In this document: positions 31,863 to 43,800 of the stretch, one piece after another | Numbering within the stretch: the stretch's first letter is position 1 | Layout of the letters: each line of letters starts with the position of its first letter | Assembly: GCA_024516035.1 (NCBI GenBank) | Contig: CM044961.1 | Location: 30,055,123-30,119,122 of the forward strand | DNA: 64,000 nt | Source: Bactericera cockerelli | Lineage: Eukaryota > Arthropoda > Insecta > Hemiptera > Triozidae | Reading direction: 5' to 3' | Made by a program: the position numbers and the translations under genes | The notes under the pieces: generated by a model | Told to the model about the DNA's origin: nothing | The model's database searches: none | The model's input: the letters and a program-made list of their open reading frames with translations, nothing else

Positions 31863-32059
31863 AAGAAATTGACTGAGAAAATCAATAAGGTAACTCTCCT
31901 TTTTACTCTTGATAATATAGAAAGGAAGATAAAAGAAATCGACTGAGAAAATGAATAAGGTAACACTCCTTTTTACTCCTGATAATATAGAAAGGAAGAT
32001 AAAAGAAATCGACTGAGAAAATGAATAAGGTAACACTCCTTTTTACATCTGATAATATC
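31851..32059 (+). repeat. 70-bp tandem array starting in the SRP19 stop-codon region
   Basis: Units start at 31851, 31921 and 31991 with AAAGGAAGATAAAAGAAA. The first unit contains the last codons and TAA stop of SRP19; the next two repeat them in the 3' flank. The third loses similarity near 32059. Confidence 0.92.
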
Positions 32060-32275
32060 AATAATAATTATAAGATATACCTACTGTTTTCTTTTCTTGC
32101 TCTCAAAGTTTGAGATTGGTGTAGGTAATTGATAACACTTCTTTTTACTCCTGATAATATCAAAAATTATAATGGTAACACTTCTTTTTACTCCTGATAA
32201 TATCAAAAATTATAAGATTTACCTACTGTTTTCTTTTTTTGCTCTCAAAGTTTGAGATTGGTATAGGTAATTGGT
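32060..32275 (+). repeat. further duplicated SRP19 3' flank
   Basis: CTACTGTTTTCTTTT...TTTGAGATTGGT occurs twice (about 32080 and 32223), separated by two copies of TAACACTTCTTTTTACTCCT. Likely part of the SRP19 3' UTR; AATAAA-like hexamers lie at about 32358 and 32396. Confidence 0.65.
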
Positions 32276-32649
32276 CTTGAATTTGAATTGTTGATGTTTT
32301 CTAAACCTTTGTATTTTTTTATGATCAGTTTTCGTTTTATTGAAAGCAAGAAAATAAGGAATAAAAGTGAAAAGAGTGTTATGTACAAAAACTGAAATAA
32401 ATAACAACAACTGGCCCAATTTTTAATATTATTTGTGAGTTAGTTGTGGTCTTCGAACTGAAAATATGACAGTAATAATAGTGTTTCTTCTTCAAAAATT
32501 AAGCTTTTATCATTGCTTCTATCGCAAGCCATAAATTATTATGTATGGCTTGGGAAATTTAAATTAACTGTTACCAGTCTGAGTTAAAAGTCAATAAATC
32601 AACATTCCATGTGTACTTCTCAATATTAATTTACAAGGAAGCACTTTTT

Positions 32650-32770
32650 TGTAAACTCTACAGAGAAGGACCTAAATGGGAAGTATTGGGTCACTTCTCG
32701 CCCATCAGAGGGGAGGCATACTACGGGATGGGCAGGCTACAACACAGACCACAAGCGTCTGAAAAACTTT
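32650..32770 (-). repeat. family 4 SINE tail
   Basis: GGGTCACTTCTCGCCCATCA and GGGGAGGCATACTACGGGAT, complementary to the plus-strand copies at 17538, 35815 and 52850. Confidence 0.7.
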
Positions 32771-33559
32771 TCACTGCACCTTCATGTCTTGGTAAATAAT
32801 AATTTAAGAAGTCCAATGGGAAATTCAAATATTTTGTATTGAAGCAATACAAAATATTTCCAAAGCACAAAATAATACATTCAAAGCTGAAAATTTGTAA
32901 CCTACAACAAAATAAAAACGCAAATGAAATTTTCATAATATTGTGATTGTCACTAAAATATTTTTTTATGGTTTTTCTTTATTTCATTTTTTATTAGAAA
33001 TATCTATTAGAAAATAAGTTATCTAATCATGTGGTAACTCTGATTATTTTGATATTAGGATCAACCTTCCTGTATTTTTAATTTTCAAGATTTCAATATA
33101 ACTTTTATTTCGTTGCTTTCTGTTGAGATTTTTTTCGGTATATTTTGTTGAATTTGATTTTTTTTCTTTATTTCATCCTGAAATTCGATAGATCAGAAAT
33201 TGTCTTTAGATTTAAATGCTCTTGAATAATACCGTGTTGAAATTTTGACATAAATCCCAGTTTTATCAACTTGTTTTAACTTTAATCTTAAAACAGCACA
33301 GTTCAAACTAAAAAGATCAATATCTGAATCTGTTTCTTTACATAAATGAAATTCTGAACTGTTTAAAACTAAAAAGAAATATCAGAGCTACCACCCGAAT
33401 GAAAATGAGAAAAATATAGTGTCTGGTGATGAAAATAACATTTTATTACAAACATAACATATTTAATCTAGATTTTACAACATTGGAGTCCTGTGGAATC
33501 TTGAAATCAAATGAGATAGATAGGGTGATGGTTTTTACAACTCAAGTCCGATTAGTTAC
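32771..33559. other. AT-rich intergenic, nothing recognised
   Basis: Contains a short palindromic AAATATTTTGTATTG/CAATACAAAATATTT pair near 32826-32857. No coding features. Confidence 0.45.
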
Positions 33560-33815
33560 ACTAGGACCGAATTATGAAACGGGATTTGTTAATCTTTGTA
33601 GACACTTTGCCTTAACTTTCACCTTGAAAACAATTGTAGAGGTGATATCTAAGTCGGGCTTTGTAGCTGTATATTACTTGTGTTGCGTAAAGGAGCTATG
33701 GCCAGCCTTCGTGACGGAAAAGTTTAATTTAGCATACCTCGGTCAGCTGATAAAATCTGAGGGTCGGCTTGAATTATCAATCCTGTTTCATAATAAGGCC
33801 CTAGGAGTAATGAAA
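33560..33815. mobile_element. MITE with imperfect inverted repeats (CTAGGxCC...ATTATGAAAC)
   Basis: Left end CTAGGACCGAATTATGAAAC and right end the complement of CTAGGGCCTTATTATGAAAC enclose 250 bp. Related ends occur at 38267-38300 and 62040-62070. No coding capacity. Confidence 0.75.
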
Positions 33816-34780
33816 AGCTTTGATTATTGAAAGTATCTGAGTTGTAAAAGAAGACCAACTTATTTATTTTTTTACCTCATTTTTATTTATTTAATTTTTA
33901 GAACTGTGCAGGATTTCTGTTTTTTACTTTATTTATCTTACGAAGGGAAAGTAATGTAATTACCAAAAAAAAAAAAAAATACATTATATGTACTACACTG
34001 TTTAAAATTCAGTCATGTACATGTTGAACAGTCCATACGGCAGGTCCACCAATGCTGTATTTCATAGAACAATATTTTAGTCAACAATACTAGATTATTT
34101 TTAACAAACCTTTCCTCTATTTCTCATGTGTCCAGAAAAGCCTACCAATTAATTAATAACTATTCTTTATAAAGATTCTTTTAAATGAAGACATATCTAC
34201 AGATTTTTTTAATTAAAATAAAATAGTATTTTTTTGTTGCGTCTTGTAAACTGGACAATAGGTAAAGTTGTGTGTATTTTCCTCAGACCATACTCGAAAA
34301 AAAGAAGACACTGTTTTTCATTTATTTAAAAAAAAAAACATTCTACTTTAAAAGGGTAATTTTAAAAAATGTTATAAAGTATACTTTGTCGTATGGCACC
34401 TGTTGATGTACAGGAAGGTTTAAATATTTATATATAATTATAAATTGATGACAACTTGTGAGTCTTTTGCACAGGCAGCTCACATGAAACTTTATTTGAG
34501 TAGCCGGGTTGTTTGCCCAGCGTTGTGATTTGACTTATCTAGTTGAAAGCGACGCGCCGACTTCAAATAAGATGGGTGATTATTTCATTTGAAAGTTTCG
34601 ACTCTTTTGAGATATATATCTCCATTATCTTTATCCCATATTAGCTTACGTTGCTATTGGGGTCGACATTGTTCAACCTCATGGTTGAAGTTGGTAGGGT
34701 AGAGCACGCTTTTTAATAGCTGGAAGCCCTTCTTATCGCCTACGATTCTATTTGTTTTTAAACTGCTGATCAGGACAAGG
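33816..34780. other. AT-rich intergenic with SINE fragments
   Basis: A worn SINE-body end is visible at about 34490-34560. The sequence TTCAACCTCATGGTTGAAGT near 34672 recurs near 38868 (TTCAACCTCATAGTTGAGTT) and forms a small hairpin. No gene seen. Confidence 0.45.
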
Positions 34781-34990
34781 GTGTTACTCTCCATTCGCTG
34801 GGAATTGTACCAGCTACCCACATTAACCTCACCCAGCCTGGGTAGAGCCGGAAATGACAGCCTCACGTGTTTGGAGGGAACAGAGTTTTCTTCGAAAAGT
34901 CTGCTCCAACCGGGGATCGAATTCGGGATTTCTGGAGTACGGGCAGTAGTCACAACCATTACGCCACAGAGGCTGGATTTTTTCGACTCC
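34781..34990 (-). repeat. tRNA-headed SINE sharing its body with the 5S-headed SINE
   Basis: Minus strand reads CTCTGTGGCGTAATGGTTGT (A-box-like), GAATTCGATCCCCGGTTGG (B-box-like), then GCTCTACCCAGGCTGGGTGA and AGGTTAATGTGGGTAGC. The body is the one that follows a 5S-rRNA-like head at 53086-53482 and 63403-63605. Confidence 0.75.
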
Positions 34991-35509
34991 TTTGAGATGA
35001 TCTGACGAAAATACACCTAATGAAAACACAGTAAAGGAAAGGTTGAAGGTACAAGAAAAGTAGTTCTAGAAATAACATAGTTTTAACCCATATGCACTTA
35101 TGGGACCTAACTCTCGCAAAACTCCGGTCCAATCGGTTATAACGTCCACATCTCATGGTTTTTTTTTATAATATAAATAAAACAATGTGGAAGGTAATAA
35201 ATGAAACTATGTAGGTACCAAATAAGAAGCCAACTATACTTCAGAAATTCTTTATATCTGCTTCGGATAAAAAAAATCATGAGTAGAGGTTTAATCACCT
35301 CACAAGTGCAACGGTTCTAGGTTAAAATCAAACACCATCTAGAAAAAGACCTTGATTTTGAATCAAGCTCAGAAGGAACGAAAAATAAACAAGAATTCGA
35401 GTAAAATAAAATATTTCATTTGGTTAAGTTCCTATTTTATCCTATCAGTCAGAAGTGAATAAAAAAAAAAACGAAAAGTAGTAACGAAAAGGAGATTTTT
35501 AACTGACTT

Positions 35510-35704
35510 TTTCAGTGCCACCAGCAAATATTATTTATTAAAAAAAAAAGAAGAATAAAAAAGTTCAAATGACCTGCATTTACGAGTAAAATTGGTATTT
35601 AATCTTAATTTTCAGTGCCACCAACAAATATTATTTCTAAAAAAGAAAAGAAAAAAAAAAGGTTCAAATGACCTGCATTTACGAGTAAAATTGGTATTTA
35701 ATCT
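35510..35704. repeat. about 100-115-bp tandem duplication
   Basis: TTTTCAGTGCCACCA(G/A)CAAA through GAGTAAAATTGGTATTTAAT appears twice with A-rich spacers of different length. Confidence 0.85.
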
Positions 35705-35799
35705 TTATAAATTTTACAAAAAATTAGGAGAGGAACTGGAAAACTTGCCGTACAGGCCTTGCTAGAAAAGTAGTAATGCAAATCTTATTGGAACATGAA

Positions 35800-36170
35800 G
35801 CAACAGCTACTGTAGACTCTAGTGGTCTGTGTTGTAGCCTGCCCATCCCGTAGTATGCCTCCCCTCTGATGGGTGAGAAGTGACACAATACTTCAAAATT
35901 TGTCCCATAAAATATATAAGACCTGGTTGACTGCTGGAGTAAAGGGACTTTTCAGTCTTACCTCGGCAGTATAAACAAGTTATATTCATTCATACATTTA
36001 GGTAATGGGTCAACATGAGCGCAACGTGTCTCATACCCAACATCTGTAATCATATTTATGTCGCCTCTGGGATTCGAACCCGGGACCTTCCGCATGATGA
36101 TGGAGGATTTCACCACTTTAAATAGAGAGTAGACTAGCCAAGCCATTCCTTCAAAACTTCGAATTTCAGT
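35800..36170 (-). repeat. family 4 tRNA-derived SINE, interrupted
   Basis: On the minus strand, AGGTCCCGGGTTCGAATCCC (B-box) is followed by GCTCATGTTGACCCATTACC, then after an interruption with a CGGCAGTATAAACAAG-like tail, the family 4 tail GAGGGGAGGCATACTACGGG. The interruption may be a family 2 SINE end. Confidence 0.65.
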
Positions 36171-36546
36171 CATTTTTTAGTCAATTTTAAAAAATCTCCC
36201 TCGAAAACAACACAATTGAAACTTGGCTGAGGAACCTTCTGTTTAGTTAGTATAATAAACTAGTGTAGTCTACATTGGGACTTATAAAAAGTGAGTAGGC
36301 CAGGACTTTGGACCATTTAAGGAGTAGACCTGCAGTCTAGCTACAGTGTTATATTAGGGAGTACAGATACACTATTATACCAGCAGTCTAGCGGTGAAAC
36401 CTAGAGATTGCGAACGAAGTGTAACTCTTGTCCATTTCTATCAAAATTACAAAAGAAAATACATACGAACTAGGTTTAGCGTAAGTATACACGCTCGTTT
36501 TGTTTTTCTTGGCGTTGCAAAACTAGCGTTTTGCTTGATGTATGTA

Positions 36547-38151
36547 CACTAGCCAAAACAAAATAGGGCCCACCCAACTTTTTCTAAATAACAAAGCATA
36601 AGTATTATTTTTTTAAACAGAAAGTTAAGGAATGTATTTATTTAGGGCATACTCATTTTATTTAAGTAAAGGTGACAATATTTTAAGGGAAAAAAAGGTT
36701 ATTTCAACCATTTAAAAGAATTTTGACAAAACTGTCATGTTTACCTTAGTTATTCAGGTTGTGTTTAAAGTCTTCTGAGTCGCTGTAAAGTGGTGATGAT
36801 CAATTCTCAGTAATGAGTGTGTGTACCTCTTTTCCTTGCACACTCTTCTATTCTGTTTGGCATGCTTTGAATGAGATTGACAAGGTTTTCTTGAGGAATT
36901 TCGTCCCAACACACTTTCAAGGCCCGTATGAGTTCTTCTTGAGATCCTATGGCCAAAATCTGTAGTTTAAGTCTCCTTTTGAGTTGATCCGATATGTGTC
37001 CGATCGGATTTAGGTCGAGGCTTATTGCAGGCCAGTTCATTACTTCGATATTCGCCTCCTGAAGAGCTAGCCTGGTAGCGCGCGCGACATGAGGGCGAGC
37101 ATTGTCATGCATCAGAACAAAATTCGGGCCCAAACGATGTGCAAATGGTATCACCTGAGGTTCGATGACTTGCTCAATGTAACTCTCCGAGGTTACTCTG
37201 CTGTCATGGAAAATTACAAGCTCTGTTCTACCGGTTAAATTTATCTCTCCCCATACCATGACACTTGGGCCACCATACCGATCAGTTTCGTGAATGCAGG
37301 GCTCAGAAAATCTTTCTCCTTCACGTCTCCATACTCTAATGGTCTAATCAGTCTATTATCACTATGAAACTTAGTCTTGCACTCATCCGAAAAGAGCACC
37401 CACTGCCAGTTGTCCATACCCCATTGGATGTGCTCTCGCGCGAATCTTAATCTTGCCGCGCGGTGAGCTGCTGTCATTTTTGGCTACACCAAACGTCTTC
37501 TTGACATCACCTGAGATTCTCTGAGCCTGTTCCTAATGAGTTGGTCGCTTACTTGAACGTTTGATTATGCTTCCGGTTGATTTTGTATCGCAGGAGCTGA
37601 GACAAAGCTCTGTTGTAGGGCAATTCTTCGAATAAAAACGGTCCTCCCGCTCCGAACTAATGCGATGTCGTCCAGAGCCAGGTCTTCTGTCACCACTACC
37701 CGTCTCTTGAAAACGGTTCCATAAGTTTCTAATGGCTCTTCGGGACACACGAAGCCGATTGGCGACCAATCTCTGGGAGGCTCCATTTTCCAACAAAGGT
37801 TATGGCACGAGAACGAGATTCTGCATTTAAATATAGACGAATACCCGGCATAGGGTCACAAAAAAGATACAAAACACCCGAAAAGACTTTTTTATTGAAA
37901 ATTATTGGTCTAAGAATAAATTAAAAACAACCATTAAAAATTAACTTTATGTCACAAAAGAGCACTATCTCTAGAAAAGGTAAATAAAGACTAATTACCC
38001 AGTGATATCCGTTAATAAAACCATACCAATTGTCTCAGAGTATCAATAAACAAGATTAGGACATGTTAATATCCTAAAGTTTAACTTTAAGGTGTCCTAT
38101 ACACGATGTCGTGAAAATTTTCAGGTGGGCCCTATTTTGTTTTGGCTAGTG
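36547..38151 (-). mobile_element. Tc1/mariner-like DNA transposon, inactive
   Basis: 1605 bp flanked by TA. The ends form perfect 28-bp inverted repeats starting CACTAGCCAAAACAAAATAG. The minus strand carries a broken Tc1-type transposase. The perfect ends suggest it could still be moved by a transposase supplied elsewhere, which is inference. Confidence 0.95.
36807..37796 (-). pseudogene. Tc1-like transposase, frameshifted
   Basis: Fragments in order: HTH domain ENGASQRLVANRLRVSRRAI followed by WNRFQETGSGDRRPGSGR; then, after frame changes, TAAHRAARLRFAREH and FSDEC (first Asp), MVWGEI, LMHDNARPHVAR (second Asp) and WPAISLDLNPIGHISDQLKR. In active Tc1 proteins the last motif is usually NPIEH with the catalytic Glu; here it is Gly. 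At least three frameshifts plus this change make it inactive. Confidence 0.93.
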
Positions 38152-38177
38152 TATGTATTTATCTATTTAACCTAAGT

Positions 38178-38253
38178 GAACACTATCCCTTAGTACGCTC
38201 TTCAGTTGTAATTTCAACCAATCACAGCGCACTATAGCTCACTGTTAAGGGAT
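38178..38253. mobile_element. short MITE
   Basis: AACACTATCCCTTA at the left and its inverted form TAAGGGATAGTGTT at the right enclose about 48 bp, directly beside the Tc1-like element. Followed at 38267-38300 by an end of the MITE family seen at 33560. Confidence 0.7.
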
Positions 38254-38310
38254 AGTGTTAGATGAAATAATCCTGTTTCATAATTGGACCCTTGGTCCCT
38301 TATTGGGGTG

Positions 38311-40406
38311 GGACGTCTCCCACCCCACACAAGCCAGCGGAGTGCTCCTTATTGATACGTTTCTGCAAATATTGAAACAAGGTTCCAACTCGCGTCTTAG
38401 CAAGAGAGAAGTGACTGTAGAGAACAATTTTTTAAAAAATAATTCTATAGTAAATTCACTGAAATAAAAAATAGTAATGCTTTTTTACACCATTTTTGGA
38501 TTCTAGCAAAGAGGTTTCAAATTTGTTGAAGGTACGGGATATGATAGAAAAAAAAACATCTCCTAAGGATACTAGCCAGTAGATTAGACGGAAAAAACAA
38601 AGAAATTCGAACCACCTGATAGAAATATAAAGTCTCCGTTTTGTCTACATCACTACGAGAATAATGACGTCATAAGCTTTAATTAAGTTAAAGATTTCAT
38701 TTTATTTGTCTTATTCAACAGACTGTATGTTGTCAAACCGCCTTGGTAAAGCAGGATTCTGATTATTTTTAGCTGGATAATGTGTTATTGAACAGCACTT
38801 TAAATGGAATATTTTATATCTTCTTCTTTTCCTCTGTCTTATCCCGCTCAAGCAGGGTCGACGTTTTCAACCTCATAGTTGAGTTTGATTGGTTTTGGCC
38901 TCGAATATTTTATATAAATAGAGTAAATTTATATACAAGTTTTGACTGACGGCGTTCGTCACGTTATTCAATTTCTTTTGTAGGATTTCTCCCAAAAAAC
39001 TTGTTATAATCCTTGGAAGGGCATTTTTATTTTACATTGACCCAAGATTGAATACTTTGGAGAAATTTTATTAAAATGTCGATTATATTTCATCCTTTTG
39101 TTTATTTTGTTTTTTAATTTTTTTTTTCTTTTCATTTTTTTGTGTTTTTTTTGTTTTTTTTTTTTTTTGAAACAAATAAAATAATCAAAACTTATGACTG
39201 AGGAGTGGCGGATGATTCATGGGTAATTTTACTCTGAACCCACGCCACTGCTAATAGCTTATAACAAATACAAAACTAAGTAACAAGATCTCCTAAACAC
39301 AATATTAACTTAATAGTTACTTATTACAAAATTCATAACAGAGATATTTAATCTAAAATAATCTAATAAGAGTTATCTAAGCATTTTTTTATATAACATT
39401 CGTCTCGTGAATTTTGAATTCCTTAAATATGTAATTGATACCTAACTATTTTTTTTTCTTTTTTTTCTTTTTTTTCTTCTTCTTCTTCTTCTTCTTCTTA
39501 AAAATTACATAATTTTTTAATTATTAACTTGCACTTCCACAATGACACACTGTAAGTTTGATATTTATAATAGTTTGTGTGTTTATCAAATGTTTTCGTA
39601 GTATTTTATGAGAAGAACACAATGAAATATGATACAAGGTTCAAATAAATCAATGTTGCATAGTGTTCATTAATAAAAATCCATCTTCAAACAGAACCAA
39701 AATGTTCCAGCTATTTTAACATTTTTCATAGTCCACAGATTTTTTTAAATTTGTTTTTCTTAATTTATTCTTGACAAATTCTCAAGTTCACTCTAATTCA
39801 CAATAAATCATCACTTCTAATTATTTCAATTGACATTTAGGAGTCTAAAATGAGAAACGAGCATTTATTTTATCTAAAACCTCTATGAGGTACCCAATAC
39901 GAACACAATCACCCATATCCATACCGAGGGTTAAGTACCTAATATTTACAAGTCATCCTTCTTTTAACTCTAAAAATATGAATAAGAAGCAAACTGCACG
40001 CTCAAAATATGTATCAAATTATAAGTTTGATTTCTATTTTAACTCATATCTCATGGATTTATTTTTACAATCAAGTAAATTAAAGTTTTCAAGCAAATTT
40101 TCCAATCGATTTCTAGAGTAAAAGACTGGATAAAGCAGAATTCAGAAGTTTCCAGAGTAGGTAATCAGAAGAAACTTTTTAACCATGCTGGAAAAACTGT
40201 TTTTCTGTCCCAATTTTCATGTTAGTCCCTTGAATAATCCTGTTCCATGGATTCAATATAGACAATTGCTCATTTTCAAAGGGTTTTTGTACTTCACAAG
40301 TATACAGAAATGTTGCATTTTGATCCTCTCTGGGTCAAGTAATATAAGATGCTCCACCTTCCTTCCTAGATCAAGTTTTGTGAGATTCCTCAAGTTTCAT
40401 CCTAGA
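38311..40406. other. flank downstream of the calcium channel gene
   Basis: Probably includes the Cav3 3' UTR (the gene ends at 40407, minus). T-rich tracts at 39115-39175 and a (TTC)n microsatellite at 39474-39500. No protein-coding feature; short ORFs here show no family resemblance. A minus-strand poly(A) signal cannot be chosen among several AATAAA-like sites. Confidence 0.45.
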
Positions 40407-40831
40407 TCAAGTATTGTTCACTGAACTATCGCTGTGTATTCGTACGTCCAGAGTGTTCTTCAAGTTGACATTGATGGAGCTCGGATCCGACATGGACTGC
40501 TGTCGTCCGCTGCTCTTCAGTTGCCTCGTGTGAAGTCGGAACTGATTCCGATCTTGCCCGATCGAGCTCCGATCTTGCCCGAGGAGGTTCCGATTTTCGC
40601 CACCAGGTGTTGTGCTCGTAATGTCGGGAAGTGCGCGCGCTGATTGGGTGAGATCAGGTAGCCCTGCGGTACTCGGAATGTCGATGTTGGTTTCGGATAT
40701 GTGTGGGTGCGGCTTGGTTGTGGCTCCGGTGGGCGACACAGGGGAGGTTTGTGCGGTGAGTTCTGACACTTCGACGTAAGAGGGAGGCACGAGAAGAACG
40801 GAAGGGTTCACGCAGTCTGGGGAGATGTCTT
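40407..40831 (-). CDS. Cav3 terminal exon
   Basis: In phase 1 after CTCCACAG. A Ser/Thr/Pro/Gln-rich cytoplasmic tail containing [20 protein letters not shown] and two GQDR repeats, ending SDSSVNNT at TGA (40407-40409). No known domain recognised. Confidence 0.88.
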
Positions 40832-43800
40832 CTGTGGAGGAAATATGACGTTTAGTGATAAAATAAATGAAAATGATCAAAACTATCTCGTCATGTATTT
40901 ATGTCACTCGAGTTAGGAAGAATTCAGCTCGCCTTCATAGATTAGAATAAAAAAAAGAACTGGAGAAAGAAACTACTAAGCAGTCTAGCACGCTTAGAGT
41001 TATTGAAGGATTTTGAAGGCAGGAGTTATTGAAAACTAAACTTCGTTAGGAACCAACTACTCTTGTGTTAGCTACACACGTGAAATAACAACAAGCAAAG
41101 TATAGTCACACAAGTAGAAGATAGTAGTGTTAATGAAAACCCCGTAACAGAGTTCCATTTGGAACATCGTAGTAAGCTTTCACACGCCTCCGCTTCACTA
41201 TACTAACCTACACCAGGATTATCTACTAATTGTTACTACTATACCACTAGATGTAGAGCATCCATAAGATGACTGTATGGAGGTTTGAATGGGGGATTGA
41301 TGCCAGCAGGTGCCCCCTTTCAATCGCCCAACAGGGGTGGATGGAGGGATCTTAAAAAAAAATGTAGAGCATCTCACCTGGTGATTCAGCCGTTTGGTTC
41401 ACTCGACTTCCACCAGAGCGCGCCGTAGTCCTCAACGAAAACCTGCGTCGCGTTGAATTCAGCGGCCTTGAGATCAGCTCAGTCAAGCTCAGTACAGCTT
41501 TAGCCTTCGTCGAGGAAGGAGCTTCGTGCACCTCCACCTCTTCGGCTTGGATCACAGCGGTTGAGTCTCCCGAGAGGGAGGCCCGGGTTCGGACCCGGAC
41601 GGATTTTCGGCGACCGATTTGGTCGGACTTGACGCGTTTCACCCCCTCTTCTCCCCTCCCTGCGCTACCGGACGGAATCAGCTGGAATTAGAGAGGCAAA
41701 ACATTATCTTCTGTGAAAAACTATAAAAAAATCTACTAAAATTTAGAAATTTGAATACTTTTGAATTTGGAGGTCTAGCACACTTTATAATTTTGAATAC
41801 TCATTTGCTACCTTATTCTTTTTAATTTCAATGTTTATTTTAAGGTCTACAACAATTTAGAATACTTCTGAATTTTGAGGTCTACAACAATTTAGAATAC
41901 TTGTGAATTTTGAAGTCTAATACAATTTAGAATTTTGGATACTTGTGAATTTTGAGGTCTACAACAATTTAGAATACTTGTGAATTTTGAAGTCTACTAC
42001 AATTTAGAATTTTGGATACTTCTGAAGTCGACAACATTTTAGAATACTTGTGAATTTCGAAGTCTACTACAATTTAGAATTTTGAATACTTGTGAATTTC
42101 GAAGTCTACTACAATTTAGAATTTTGAATACTTGTAAATTTTGAGGTCTACTACAATTTAGAATTTTGAACACTTCTGAATTTTGAAGTCTACAACAATT
42201 TCGAATACTTTAAAATTTCGAAGTCTAATACAATTTAGAATTTTGAGGTCTACAACAATTTAGGATACTTGTGAATTTTGAAGTCTACTACAATTTAGTA
42301 TTTTGCATATTTCTTAATTTGAAGTCTACTACAATTTAGAAATTGGATACTTCTGAATTTAGAGGTCTACAATAATTTAGAATACTTTAGTATATTGAAG
42401 TCGACTACATTTTATGATTTTGGATACTTCTAAATTTTGAGATTTAAGTTAGAATTTTGAGATTTAAGTTAAAGTGTACTACAAATTACTATTTTGGGTA
42501 CTTCTGAATTTTGAGGTCTACAACAATTTAGAATACTTGTGAATTTTGAAGTCTACTACAATTTAGAATTTGGATACTTCTGAATTTTAAGGTCTACAAC
42601 AATTTAGAATACTTGTGAATTTCGAAGTCTACTACAACTTAGAATTTTGAATACTTCTGAATTTCGAAGTCTACTAAAATTTAGAATGTTGGATACTTTT
42701 GAATTTTGAGGTCTACAACAATTTCGAATACTTTAGAACATCGAAGTCTAATACAATTTAGAATTTTAAATACTTCTGAATTTTGAAGTCTACTAGAATT
42801 TAGAATTTTGAATACTTCTGAATTTTGATTACTTTTGAATTTTAAGGTCTACAACAATTTAGAATACTTGTGAATTTTGAAGTCTACTACAATTTAGAAT
42901 TTTGGATACTTTTGAATTTTGAGGTCTACGACAATTTAGAATACTCTTGAATTTTGAAGTCTACTACAATTTAGAATTTTGGATACTTCTGAATTCTGTA
43001 GTCGACAACATTTTAGAATACTTTAGAATTTCAAAGTCTACAACAATTTAGAATACTTTGAATTTTGAAGTCCACTACAATTTAGAATTTTGAATACTTC
43101 TGAATTTTGAGGTCTACAACAATTTCGAATACTTTAGAATTTCGAAGTCAAATACAATTTAGAATTTTGAATACTTCTGAATTTCGAAGTCTACTACAGT
43201 TTAGAATTTTGAATACTTCCGAATTTTAAGGTCTACAACAATTTAGAATACTTGTCAATTTTGAAGTCTACTACAATTTAGAATTTTGGATACTTTTGAA
43301 TTTTGAGGTCTACAACAATTTAGACTACTTGTGAATTTTGAAGTCTACTACAATTTAGAATTTTGGATACTTCTCAATTCTGAAGTCGACAACATTTTAG
43401 AATACTTTAGAATAGTCTACTACAATTCAGAATTTTGAATACTTCTGAATTTTGAGGTCTACAATAATTTAGAATAATTTAGTATTTTGAAGTCGGCAGT
43501 ATCCAGCCGAATTGTGAGGTTTAATTTAGAATTTTGAAGTGTACTACAATTTAAGATTTTGGATACTTCTGAATTTTGAGGTTTAATTTAGAATTTTGAA
43601 GTCTACTACAATTTAGAATTTTGAATACTTCTGAATTTTGAGGTCTACCTACTACAATTCAGAATTTTGAATACTTCTGAATTTTGAGGTCTACTACAAT
43701 TCAGAATTTTGAATACTTCTGAATTTTGAGGTCTACAATAATTTAGAATACAGTATTTGAAGTCTACTTTTATAATTTTGAATACTACCGATGTTTGAGG

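Noticed and set aside
40434..40643. 69-codon plus-strand ORF
   Set aside because: Antisense shadow of the Cav3 terminal exon.
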